Assembly (NCBI RefSeq): GCF_020740795.1
Contig: NC_067305.1
Coordinates: forward strand, 4,464,001-4,528,000
Origin: Apus apus
Taxonomy: Eukaryota > Chordata > Aves > Apodiformes > Apodidae
Length of the DNA: 64,000 nucleotides
Direction: 5' to 3'
The position numbers and the translations under genes were made by a program. This document shows positions 16,580 to 47,640 of the stretch, piece after piece; positions within the stretch are counted from its first letter, which is position 1; each line of letters starts with the position of its first letter. The notes under the pieces were generated by a model that worked only from the letters and a program-made list of their open reading frames with translations, was not told where the DNA came from and ran no database searches.

Positions 16580-16938
16580 CTCAGCCCGAGGAAAGGGGAG
16601 ATCTTTTTGCTCTGTACAACTGCCTGAGAGGAGGTTGTAGAGAGGCAAGTGCGGGTCTTTTCTCACAAGCAACAAGCAATAGATGATAGGAAACAGCCTC
16701 AAGTTGTACCAGGGAACGTTTAGGCTGGACATCAGGGAATTCTTCACAGAAAGGGTTGTCAAGCAGTGGAACAGGCTGCCCAGGGAAGTGGTGGACTCGC
16801 CATCCCTGGATGTGTTCAGAAGCCATGTAGATGTGGTGCTGAGGAACACGGTTTAGTGGTGGACTTGGCAGAATTGGGTTAATGGTTAGACTTGATGATC
16901 TTAAAGGTCTTTTCCAAACAGAAGGCTCTGTGATTCCC
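16580..16938 (+). repeat. CR1 LINE 3' fragment, second of a head-to-tail pair
   Basis: A different, more diverged CR1 subfamily directly following the first copy in the same orientation. Signature blocks are 'aggctggacatcagggaatt', 'gtggaacaggctgcccaggg', 'cttaaaggtcttttcc' and the terminal 'ctgtgattccc'. Related to the copy at 3783. Confidence 0.9.
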
Positions 16939-18639
16939 CACTGCTGGGAATAGTTGAGCCAGCAATGCTTGGCTTTTTAGGGGGTATCAACCCCAAAAGC
17001 TTCTTTTAGAGAAAAAAAGCCCAAATTCCCCAGCTGCGGAGGTTTCTCTGCCCCAGGCATCCCTGAATGGCCACGGGGGAGGGGGAGGTTTGAGCTGCTG
17101 CCCACCCCTGGGTGAGACACAGTCCTTGAATTCTGCCTAAAGAATAAACAAAATATCCCCGGGATTCGTTTGTTTGCACAGAGATTAAGTCAAAGCAGCT
17201 CCTGAATGGTCACCTAATCCTCCCGGGAGCTGGTGGCATTGTGTAGGTGGTGGCAGTGGTGGCGTTTTGCCCAGCAAATAATCCTGCTGCCTGCCACGGC
17301 TTGTGGTGGGGCTGGGAAAAACCAGCCTGGCATCAGCTCCTCTCTGGGAACTGGGGAGGGAGAAAAGGTGCTGGGTTTGGGAAAGGGGTTGGGAGAGGGA
17401 TGGATGGAGAAGGGAAAGGGCTGGAAGAGTGAGGTGGAGAGATGGGTGAGGGAAGGGGCCAGAGGGATTGTAGCCTTCTCTGTTTCCTGAGCTCAAGGCT
17501 GTTCCTCTGCAGGTCTGCGGGTTTCCCAAGGCTGGAAAACAGGTTAAACTCCCCAGTCTGGGAGCAGAATCCCAGCCCAGAGCCGCAGGGATGGTTATCT
17601 GCCTCCCTGGGGGCTCGGACCCCCCAAGAGCTGATGTTTATGGAGTCACAGCAAACCCCTCTGGCTATTTTATGGTTTCTCTCTGGTGCCGACCTGAGCT
17701 TGGATCCATCAGCCCAAAGCAAATCCCAGGCTCTGGGCATCTTCCCACAGCTCCCCCCCCCGGCTGCACCGCCACCTTTTTTGGGATGCAGGGTCAAATT
17801 TTCCACTTTTAGTGCTCACTGCAGAGCTGTTCCCTGCTTGGTGTAATGAGTTGCCCATTCTCAGGCTGTGGGTCTGGCCGGGTGTCACCCACGCCCCGCG
17901 GCGTGTCTGGGTCCTGTGTGGTGTGGGATCCAGGGAAGGTCACGTCCCGGCGTCACGGGGCTGAGAGTGGCCCCCAGAGACTCATTTGGAAAGCAGTCCT
18001 GTGAAATTTAAACTTAATAGAGAGCCCTGAGCCACTGGCTCGTGCTAATTGGCAAGGCTGGTTTAATTAGTTTTCACTGACATGTTGCCTGTGGGCTCCG
18101 TGTGGCGCCGGGTTCCCTGCAGAGCACCGGTCAACTCGGGACATGTGTGGGGCTGTTGGTGGGAACAGGGCTGTCCCTGGAGGAATTGGGGGGGATGTGA
18201 GTGGCACCAGAAGGGGGTGACCTCATGGGGGTGATGTGGGGTGGGGGAGTTTACTGTCCCTCCCCCTCTGGCTCTCCAAGGGGGTTTTAAACCTGGGACT
18301 GGTTGCCCTGGTCTGGGCTTGTTCCATGACTGGGAATGATTAACTGGAGATGGGCGATGTGCTGCCACTGCCACCCAGCTGTGCCAAGCTGTCACCCCAG
18401 TGCCGTGTCCCTCACCTTGGTGCCATGTCCCTCACTGCTCAGGTCCCAAAACATGGGCTGGGAACAGGGACTGGAGCCGAAAGCTGAGCGTGCTGAGCAG
18501 CGACCCAACGCTCCCCGTGCGTGGCAGGCTTGGTGTGCCCGGATCCGCTCAAATCCCGTGACAATCCCTACCTCTGAGCTCTCCGGCTGGGATTCTGGCC
18601 CTGGGAGGCTGCTGAATCCCCGCTATCCAGCCCCATCCT

Positions 18640-19070
18640 CAGGGAATCGGGGTGCGGGAGAGCCGGGCTGGAAGCTGCCGGGGGATGGACGGGGCGGACG
18701 GACCCGCCGTGCGGGGACACGCGGGGCTGGTGCCACCTCGTGGCTCCACCGGCAGCGGGAGGCGGTGGGCACGGTCCCGCGGGAACCCCCAGCCTCGGGA
18801 ACGACCCATGGCAGCAGTTCCCGTCCCCGGGAAGAGCCGCGAACCCCAGCCCGGCTCTGGGGGGACGTGCCGGAGCTCAGCCTGTGCCCCCCCCCCCCGC
18901 CATGGGGCGTTATCTCCGCGCTCCGTGATCACCCGCGCGGTTTCCGCAGGACTCATTTCGGTGAAATCCTTCCCAAAAACGCCACCGGGGCTAAAAGCAG
19001 CAGCGAGGGGGCCGAGCCGAGCTCCGACGGCTCCGGCAGAGCCACGGAGCTGCCTTTGCCCGGATTTCCC
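18640..19070. other. CpG-rich block 3' of IL12RB1
   Basis: High CpG density around 18650-18950 without a supportable exon on either strand. It could be a regulatory island or the start of a noncoding transcript. The sequence alone does not decide. Confidence 0.45.
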
Positions 19071-19417
19071 CGTGCTACTAACACCGTTTTTATTGAGTTT
19101 GGGTTGGTTGGTTGGGTTGGGTGGTTTTTTTTCCCCCATTTTATTTTTGCACTCTCAGCAAGTCAACGCCTCCGGCCCCAGCGCGCAGATGAAACCACAA
19201 ACCGCTCCTCATCTGCAGCAGCAGCTCCGGTCCTGCCCCGGATAAGGCCCGGGGGAGGGAAGGTCGGGGGGGTCCTGCCCCCTCCGGATCACCCCCAGTT
19301 CCCCCTGAGTCCTCCTCAGATCCACCTCGACCCAAAATCCTCTCTGTGACCTGCCCGGGCCAGGCAAGGGAGCCCATCTCAACCCTCCTGCTCCAGGCAG
19401 TTTTAAAATTATTTTAA

Positions 19418-19640
19418 ATGTTTGCATTTAATATATATATTTTTTTACCTCTACATTTATTTTATTGCATTAATTCTTTGCTTTTCATTTCATTTTTTGC
19501 TTTTTTTATTTTTGCCCCTATTTTTAAATTTTTTGCCCTGAGTTTGTTTGGGTTTTTTTGCCTTTAACTTTTCTTTTGCCTTTTTTTTTTTGCCTTTTTT
19601 TTTTTTTTGGCCTTGATTTCATTTTTCACATGATCAACAC
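19418..19640. repeat. T-rich low-complexity tract with candidate IL12RB1 poly(A) signals
   Basis: Long T runs mixed with 'tttgcc' units. Read on the minus strand this is an A-rich tract about 300-500 bases after the IL12RB1 stop, with AATAAA at 19456-19461, 19461-19466 and 19505-19510. Any of these could end the IL12RB1 transcript. Confidence 0.6.
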
Positions 19641-19924
19641 TCCACACGATTTATGTTTCAGAATAGTTTTAATTTCATTGCATTTTTTAAAATTATCTTT
19701 GCTTTCCTTTTTTGCAATGAGCTGGTGCCACCCCCCAGGCCTTCAGCCCCAGCTGGGCTCTGCTCCCCCTTCTCCTCCTCATTTATCTCCACTGGAAAGT
19801 TAAGGCTGGGAAGCTCTTGGCCAGATCCTGCCCCTGGAGGCACCTCCTTCCATGTCCTGAACACCAGAAAACACCTTGGAAATGACGGTGTGACCCACGA
19901 GCCATGGGTTGGGTGCTCAGCATC

Positions 19925-20066
19925 TCATGGGATGCCCCTTTCCCCCCCTTCTGTGGCCAATCCTGGTGATGGGCCCCATCCTTCCTCATCCCTGATGATG
20001 ATGGGTTTGTTCGAGATGAGCAGGCAGATGGGGACCACAGGCTGGCACAGCTCTTGCCTTTCTTCC

Positions 20067-20097
<31 letters not shown>

Positions 20098-20735
20098 TCT
20101 CCTCACCGGTTGGGTGGCTGGAGCCACTGGAGCTGCCAGGTGGTGGAAATCCCACCGGGCTCAGCAGCTCTTGCCTGCGGTAGGTGAATGGCAGCTCTGC
20201 TGGACATACCACCACTGGACATGCCACTGCTGGTTCCTCAGCCACCAGGCAGGGCTGTGGAGTGCTGGGCCTGGTGCTGGTCCTGGTGCTGGGATCCACT
20301 GGAGTCTCCTTGCTGGGATTTGCCTGCACCAGCAGCAGCTCAGCTGCGCTGAACCTCTCCGAAGGCTCCAGGAGGCCCAGCCAGGGCTGCCCCTGAGGGT
20401 CAGAAGAGTTTAGGGTGGGATCACCCTGTGCCATGGGCATGTGCCAGGGTGCTGGATCTGGCCCCTCCTGTACCTTGTGTCTCACCTGGTTGGTTTCACC
20501 AGTGGAGAACTGGATGGCTTTGCTGCCCACGGGCTTGGGCACGGGTGGGAAGAGGAGGCGGTGAGCCCTGGGGAGGAGGGTGGTTGGTGGGGGGGAGGTT
20601 AATAGGGGTGGGGGGGAGGCTGGGGTGGCCACCATCAGTGTCACTGTCACCTCTTTTTGCTCAGCTGGTAAATGGCCACCGCAGTGGAGAGGGCAAGCGA
20701 GACACCCACGTACTTGAAGTGGGATTTCCACGCAG
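19925..20735 (-). CDS. IL12RB1: IL12RB1 transmembrane and cytoplasmic exons
   Basis: Exon 20735-20651 encodes WKSHFK and the hydrophobic segment YVGVSLALSTAVAIYQL, with positively charged SKKR on the inside. In-frame joining requires a GAG acceptor at 20736-20738; a CAG acceptor 4 bases earlier shifts the frame. Exon 20567-19925 encodes the tail. Box1 is LFPPVPKP (20531-20554), the JAK docking element of this family. A hydrophobic-acidic stretch (WLGLLEPSERFSAAELLLVQ) may be box2. One tyrosine (codon 20180-20182, residue 659) lies in YRRQ. A glutamate run of twelve residues is encoded at about 20064-20099. An apparent 18-base GT...AG stretch at 20468-20485 is too short to be an intron and stays in frame, so I keep it as coding. 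Confidence 0.82.
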
Positions 20736-23700
20736 CTCCCTGGCGATGGGGATGGCTGGGGGATGGCATTTCTGTCCCCAGTGCCCCACCTAGGACATGG
20801 GAGCCGTTCTGGGGTGAAGGAGACCACCCCAAGGGGTAGGGCGGGGATGGGATGGGGTCTCTGGCTGTTACCCAGTGCCTTGGTCTGGAAGTGCCACCAG
20901 GGATGGCAGGTCCCCTTGCTCTCTGCTGTCACCTCCCAGACGCCCACCCTGTAGGCTGTGCCAGGCCGTAGGTTTCGGAGGGTGTAGTGTGACACCCCAG
21001 AGTCCACCTCATCATCTGGGCAAATGATAATGAGCAGCTGGTAGCCCAACAGTAGCCTGCCCTCCTCCTGCCCTCCTCCTGCCCTCCTCCTGCCCTCCTC
21101 CTGCCCTCCTCCTGCCCTCCTCCTGCCCTCCTCCTGCCCTCCTCCTGCCCTCCTCCTGCCCTCCTCCTGCCCTCCTCCTGCCCCACTGGGATGGAGGGGA
21201 CCCACTCACATGTCACATTGTCCCCCTTGGCTGCGTGGCAGATGATGTACTTGACCATTGTCCCGGGACAGGTGGCACGTGGGGATGGGCTCCACCAGAG
21301 GACCATGGTGGCATCTCCGGCGCTGCCGTTGATGTGGACGGGCACGGCCAGCGAGGCTGCACGGGATGGGGAGGGGGAGTGCAGAGAAAATGGGGGGGTA
21401 GGTGTTTTGGGAACCCCCTTTTGCTTTTGTGGTTAAACCAGGTATGGGTGCTCGGTGGGTCCATACGTACCGTTGCCAACATAGTGGTGTGTCCCAGCCA
21501 GGGTGGCCCAGCCCCGGGTCCGGTTCCAGCCGTGCACGGCGAGGCGGTAACACGCCGGCGTGTCCAGTGTTCCTGGGGTGGGAATGCTGGTTAAATCCCT
21601 GCCAGGATCCAGGGACAGGTTTTTGGGGGAGGGATGGGCAGGGGGCTCAGGGTGCTCCCTTGCCTCTCTCCACGTGGATGCTGTTGGCAGCGAAATCCCG
21701 TTGGTTGCAAACACCCTCTTTTGGGGCTCCAGGCAGCGGCTGCTGCTCGAAGCAGTACCCAGAGCCAGGGCTTGGTGCTTCCCACTGCGCCATCACGGTG
21801 CTGCCGGCCACTCGGATGGCCTTGAAGCCAAGATCTGGGACGAGACAGGAGCGGTGAGAGATGGCTGGGAAGAGAACTCCCTGGAGACTGCTGGGAAGCT
21901 GGGTCCTTTGGTGGGGCCTGTACCTGCCCGTTGCTCTGCTGGCACCAGGAGCTGCTGCTCCGGCCCCGGCCCGGCGGCGTTGGCTGCTGCCAGCAGGATT
22001 TGGTACTCGGCACCAGAGAGGGTGAGGTTGTGCTCTGTCACCTCTGTCCCCAGCTCTACAGTGTCCTCCTCAGCACAGCCACATGCCAGCATGCGGGTGT
22101 GCAGCGTGTAAGTGACGTCCCCTTGGTCCTCAGGGACTCGCTGGGGGAGGGAGAGGGGTGACTTGAGGGGTGACGTTGCTGGGGGACACCTGGGGGGGTT
22201 CCCTGGGATGCTGCCCTACCTGCCAGCCCAGTCTCAGCACCCGCTGCCCATCTCTTCCCAGTTTTCCCAGCTGGTAGCTCAGCTCTGGCCTCGAGAGGAT
22301 TTCTGCAAGAGGAATGAGCCCATTTGGGCTCTTGGCGTTTTTGGGAACCCCTGGAATCCCACCCTTTTTCCTCTCCCCTTACCCTCAGAAACGAAGCTGG
22401 AGCTGCTCCAGTCACTCCAGTAGCTGCTCCAGTGGGGGAGCTTGTGCCGGAGCTGGACTTCAAAGGTGCCAGCCCCCTCCAGGGGACAGGTCACTAGAGC
22501 AGGGTGGCAGGGTAAGGAGGGGGGGAAACCCCCCCATTTCCCCAGCTTTTGGCCATTGGCAGGGCAGGGGTGAGCATGGGGTAGAGCCCCCAGCCCAGCC
22601 CCCCCAGCAGCACCTCCAGGAGATGCTCATCCCCTGCACCCCTGTGGGCTAAACCCACCTGAGTCATCTTCATCTGCTGTCTCGCACATCACCTGTGGAG
22701 AGAACTGGTGATAGAGGCACCTGCCCAGTAAAACCAGTGTGTTACTGGGATATGGAGGCAAGATACTGCCCTATGTCCTCTGAGCAATGGCTGGCAGAGC
22801 CAAACAGGGTGCAGGGGACATGGTGTCCAGGAGGGTGCCTTTGACTGGGACACCATGGCTTCAGCCCTGGGACCCTCCTGGCAGCAGGTGAGAGGGGTGG
22901 GGTGTTCCCAGCTGGGGGGGGATTCACTGTGCCCAGTGCCTGGATTTTGCCCATCGTCATCATTCCTCTAATCGGGGATTTGCCTCCATAATCCCCGGGA
23001 ATCGCGGCCTGATCCTGTTACAGGCAGGATCCAGTGGCCGGGAGGACAGGGCAGAGCCACTAACCCAGCGAAACAGATGGGACAGGGTTGGGTTTGAGGG
23101 GTGGGGACAGTGGTATCATCGAGCCCCTGGGCTGCCACGATGCTACCGACTGTCCCCGTGGTCCCCACCGGCTCTGGCAGGCAGTGATTTTACCTGTGTC
23201 CAGTCACTGTCACCCCTCCTTCGGAAGCGAGCCTCCCGCTGGGGCAGCTGGACCCCACAGTGGCACAGTGGCTGTGGGACCTGTAGCCACAACCAGCCCC
23301 TGGTCTTGTTGAAGGGCATCTCGGTGTGGGGTGGATCCAGCTTGACTGGAAAGGTGAGGTGGTCTCGGTTATTGTCCCCAGTGCTGGTGCTCATCCCAGC
23401 CCCACCAGTGCTTACCAGCCTCATCCAGGTAGAGGGTGAGGTTGGGGGTCCTGCTGCTGTGGTCCCCCCAGTGTCCTTCCATCCAGGCTGTGGTGTTGGT
23501 GAGGAGGTAGACGTGGTGATGCTTGAAGGTGTAAGTGGTCCTGGTGCCCACCTTGAACTGGTGGCACACCTGGGGTGTTGCATAGCTGCAGGGAGCAGGC
23601 ACAAGATGGGATGTGGATGGGGGCCAGTGCTCACTGTCCCCGTGTGTCCTGCTCAGGACACATCCGTGGGGTCCCCAGGATGTGGTCCCTGACTCACCAG

Positions 23701-24243
23701 AACTTCAGGAGGTAGGAGGTGTTGCCGGCAGGGCCGAGGGGTGGCCAGGAGCAGAGGAACCGTTGAGAGCAGCATCGCTTCCAGCAGGAGAGGCCGGGAA
23801 CTGCGGCGGCGCCTGTGGGAGGGGGCAGCGGCTGGGGGGGAGGGTCCCGCACCCCAAACCACGGCCGGTCGGGCAAGGCTGGGATGGAGCAGCCGGTGCC
23901 CGTGCTGCTCCCCCGGGGAATCGCGGCAGCCCATGCGGGTGATTCTCACCCCCCCTCCCCAAAAATACTCCATTTCCCCCCTCCCTGGGGCCGTGGTACC
24001 GGCTGGTGCTGCTCACCCCGGCTCTGCCCGCTCCCACGGGGGTTCACCCACTTTCACCCCCTCCCTGTGGTTTCGGATCATCATTTATATCGCAGCAACA
24101 TCTCCCCCGGCGGGGGCCTTATCACCCCCGAATCGCTCATTGAAAGTTTTCAGCCCTTATCTCCCAGTTCCACCGCCGCACTTACCTCCCCGCACCAGCT
24201 CCACCAGCAGCCACCCCACTACGGGCCACCCCGGGCGGCCCAT
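19925..24243 (-). CDS. IL12RB1: interleukin-12 receptor subunit beta 1
   Basis: Type I cytokine receptor chain shared by the IL-12 and IL-23 receptors; the mammalian protein binds the p40 subunit and recruits TYK2. Fourteen coding exons in minus-strand order: 24243-24186, 23812-23698, 23585-23416, 23345-23194, 22692-22659, 22493-22383, 22302-22220, 22140-21924, 21834-21664, 21572-21471, 21356-21210, 21015-20872, 20735-20651 and 20567-19925. All phases join into one 743-codon frame ending in TGA at 19925-19927. The first exon codes for a signal peptide (MGRPGWPVVGWLLVELVRG), then cysteine-rich D1, WSDWS at 202-206, three membrane-proximal fibronectin III domains, a transmembrane segment at about 510-526 and a 214-residue tail with box1. 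Identity rests on remembered human domain order and on synteny between ARRDC2 and MAST3. Odd points are a GC donor, a very short repeat-filled intron and a long tail. Confidence 0.93.
20061..20104 (+). repeat. (CCT/CTT)n tract coding a poly-glutamate run
   Basis: An imperfect triplet repeat in the IL12RB1 last exon. On the coding strand it is a mix of GAG and GAA codons giving twelve consecutive glutamates after EEK. Mixed codons suggest it is older than a pure slippage expansion. Confidence 0.9.
20872..23812 (-). CDS. IL12RB1: IL12RB1 ectodomain exons
   Basis: These eleven exons encode the cytokine-receptor homology module and fibronectin III domains. D1 carries cysteines in 'SCWKRCCSQRFLCSW' (exon 23812-23698). 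D2 contains an acidic loop followed by TCPLE and ends in the WSDWS box at 22405-22419. Later domains contain YQILLAAANAAGPG, CYRLAVHGWNRTRGW, CPGTMVKYIICHA and LRPGTAYRVGVWEV, each at the position of its human counterpart as I remember it. Nine N-glycosylation sequons are visible (NTS, NTT, NLT twice, NKT, NRT, NAS, NGS, NVT), fitting an extracellular region. The exon ending at 21664 uses a GC donor (GAGAG|GCAAGG). The exon at 21356-21210 joins 21015-20872 through a split TAT codon across the repeat-containing intron. Confidence 0.9.
21059..21179 (+). repeat. 11-bp tandem array (11 perfect units) inside an IL12RB1 intron
   Basis: Eleven consecutive identical copies of 'gccctcctcct' (period 11) fill most of the 194-base intron between the exons at 21356-21210 and 21015-20872. 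On the coding strand the unit is purine-rich (aggaggagggc). The frame stays open through it, but the splice sites on each side give a clean T|AT tyrosine codon, so it is intronic. Identical units point to recent expansion or to assembly collapse or expansion. Confidence 0.95.
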
Positions 24244-25109
24244 ACCTGGGGCTGGGGCTCTTCCTGCCTGCCCGGTTCCCCCAGCACCCCTGGGGGGGGT
24301 GGAATTCTTCTCCACTTGCCCCGTTGCCACCCCAGGCTCGCTGGCACCGCGGTGCTCAGCGCAGCTCCCCGCGTTTCCTCCCCTGCTTGCAAGGTCGCCG
24401 AGGGGCGGCAGTTCCCAGGTAGGGCAGAGCTCGGGGAGTGATTTCACGCCTCAGTTTGACCAAAAGCAAAAGAGAAAGCAACCAAAAAATATTCCCCCCC
24501 CCCCCCTCCCCCCCCCCTCTTTTTTTTTGTCTCTGCCGGGACTCGGGCAAACCCTCCCCTGGTTGAGCCGCGTGTCCCGGCCCCGCCGCGTGTCCCAGCC
24601 CGGTGAGAAGTGCAGGGTAAGCAAAACTCTGGGTGGTTTTGGGGTTTTAAACATTTATTTATTTATTTGTTTGATTGTTTGTTTGTTTTTTCCCCCACCA
24701 ACTTCACAGCGTGTTCTTGGTCGCTGAAGCTCGAGTGGCTGCTCCGAGGTTGGGGCTTGTTGGGGTTTTTATGTCTGTGAGGGTGGCTGTCCCCAAAAAT
24801 TGTGCCCATCTCAGGCACGGCTTGTCCCCCAGGGCGACAAACAAAGCCCCAGTGAGGCAGAGAGCGCGGTGGTGTCACTGGGACACCGCGTGATGGGGGG
24901 GAGGGGGTGACCCCGGGATGGTGGAGCCGAGTGGCACCGAGGGCTGAGCACAGAGTCCCCTTGTTCCCACAGAGTGTCCCCTTGTGTGGCTTTTGCTCAG
25001 AGCCAGAGGGTGGCAGCCGTGGGAGTGTCCCTGTGCTGGGACCCCTCCGTCCCGATGCCACGGGGGTGGGGGCACCGAGGGTCCATGGCACTGGGGTGGC
25101 ATGTCACAG
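24244..25109. other. IL12RB1 / MAST3 divergent intergenic region
   Basis: This lies between the start codons of two genes transcribed away from each other, so it should contain the IL12RB1 promoter and distal MAST3 elements. It contains a long C run (24494-24517, G run on the IL12RB1 sense strand), a purine-rich 'caaaagcaaaagagaaagca' at about 24463, and an ATTT/GTTT simple repeat at about 24651-24690. No exon is supported. Confidence 0.55.
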
Positions 25110-25572
25110 CATAGAGCAGGACCGGGCTGTGCTGTGCTATGCTCAACTGGGCCATGCTGGACTGTGTCATGCCAAGCTGGTCTGTGCCATGCCAGACCAT
25201 GCCATGCCAGAGTGAGTTGTGCTGTGCCATGCTGGGCTGTACTGGCCAGTGCTGGGCTGTGCCAGGCCCTAAGGACCGTGCTGTGCCGCGGTGGGACAGA
25301 GCTGGGCAGGATTGCACGGAGCCAGGAGGATGTTTCCACCCTGTGCCTGGCTGTGCCAGCCCCAGGCAGTGCCAGGCTGGGCTGTACCAAGCCAGGCAGC
25401 CTGTGCCACACTGTGCCGTGCTGTGCCACACTGTGCCGCGGCAGACTCTGCCATGCTGAGGTTGTACCGAGACAGGCAGAGGCTGCCAGCCCCGTGCCGT
25501 GCCAGTCTTGTGCTGTGCCAGCCCCACGCAGTGCCGTTCCAGCCCCATGCCGTGCCGTGCCGTGCCAGCCCT
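25110..25572 (+). repeat. degenerate (CTGTGCCATGC-like) tandem array
   Basis: About 460 bases built from variants of 'ctgtgccatgc', 'gctgtgctgtgcc' and 'ccatgccgtgccgtgccag'. It ends directly before the CpG island of the first MAST3 exon. Long open frames on both strands here are repeat artefacts. Confidence 0.85.
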
Positions 25573-25677
25573 CGGTGCTGATGCGTGTCCGGTGACGCGG
25601 CGGCCCCGCTGGGCGGCGCTCCGGGCGGGACCGGGCCGGTGGCACCGGGCGGAGCGCGCGCGGCGGGAGGCGGCGGG
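25573..25677 (+). promoter_or_regulatory. MAST3: MAST3 promoter 1 / 5'UTR (CpG island)
   Basis: Dense CpG sequence (gcggcggccccgctgggcgg and ggcggagcgcgcgcggcggg) immediately upstream of the first MAST3 start codon. No TATA box is seen, as is usual for CpG-island promoters. Confidence 0.65.

Positions 25678-47640
<21,963 letters not shown>

Larger units (their letters stand above)
10631..19417. other. ARRDC2-IL12RB1 intergenic region, no supported gene
   Basis: The two flanking genes end towards each other, so this is the space between two 3' ends. I found no open frame with splice sites or family resemblance. The longest ones (for example 12675-13814) pass through a minisatellite and a CpG-rich block. 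Contents I can support are listed separately: a minisatellite, two CpG-rich blocks, simple repeats and two CR1 copies. No tRNA or miRNA-like hairpin was recognised, though I could not fold the region systematically. Confidence 0.6.

Noticed and set aside
20468-20485. An 18-base intron in the IL12RB1 tail (GTGAGA...TACAG)
   Set aside because: Far below the minimum vertebrate intron size; it is a multiple of three and in frame, so it is kept as coding.
21059-21179. CRISPR-like array
   Set aside because: Direct repeats have no spacers, and this is vertebrate nuclear DNA.
21016-21209. Reading the 11-bp array as coding sequence of IL12RB1
   Set aside because: Although open on the minus strand, it would insert EEGRRRAGGGQ repeats into a fibronectin domain. 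Splicing it out restores VTYDEVDSG with correct phase.
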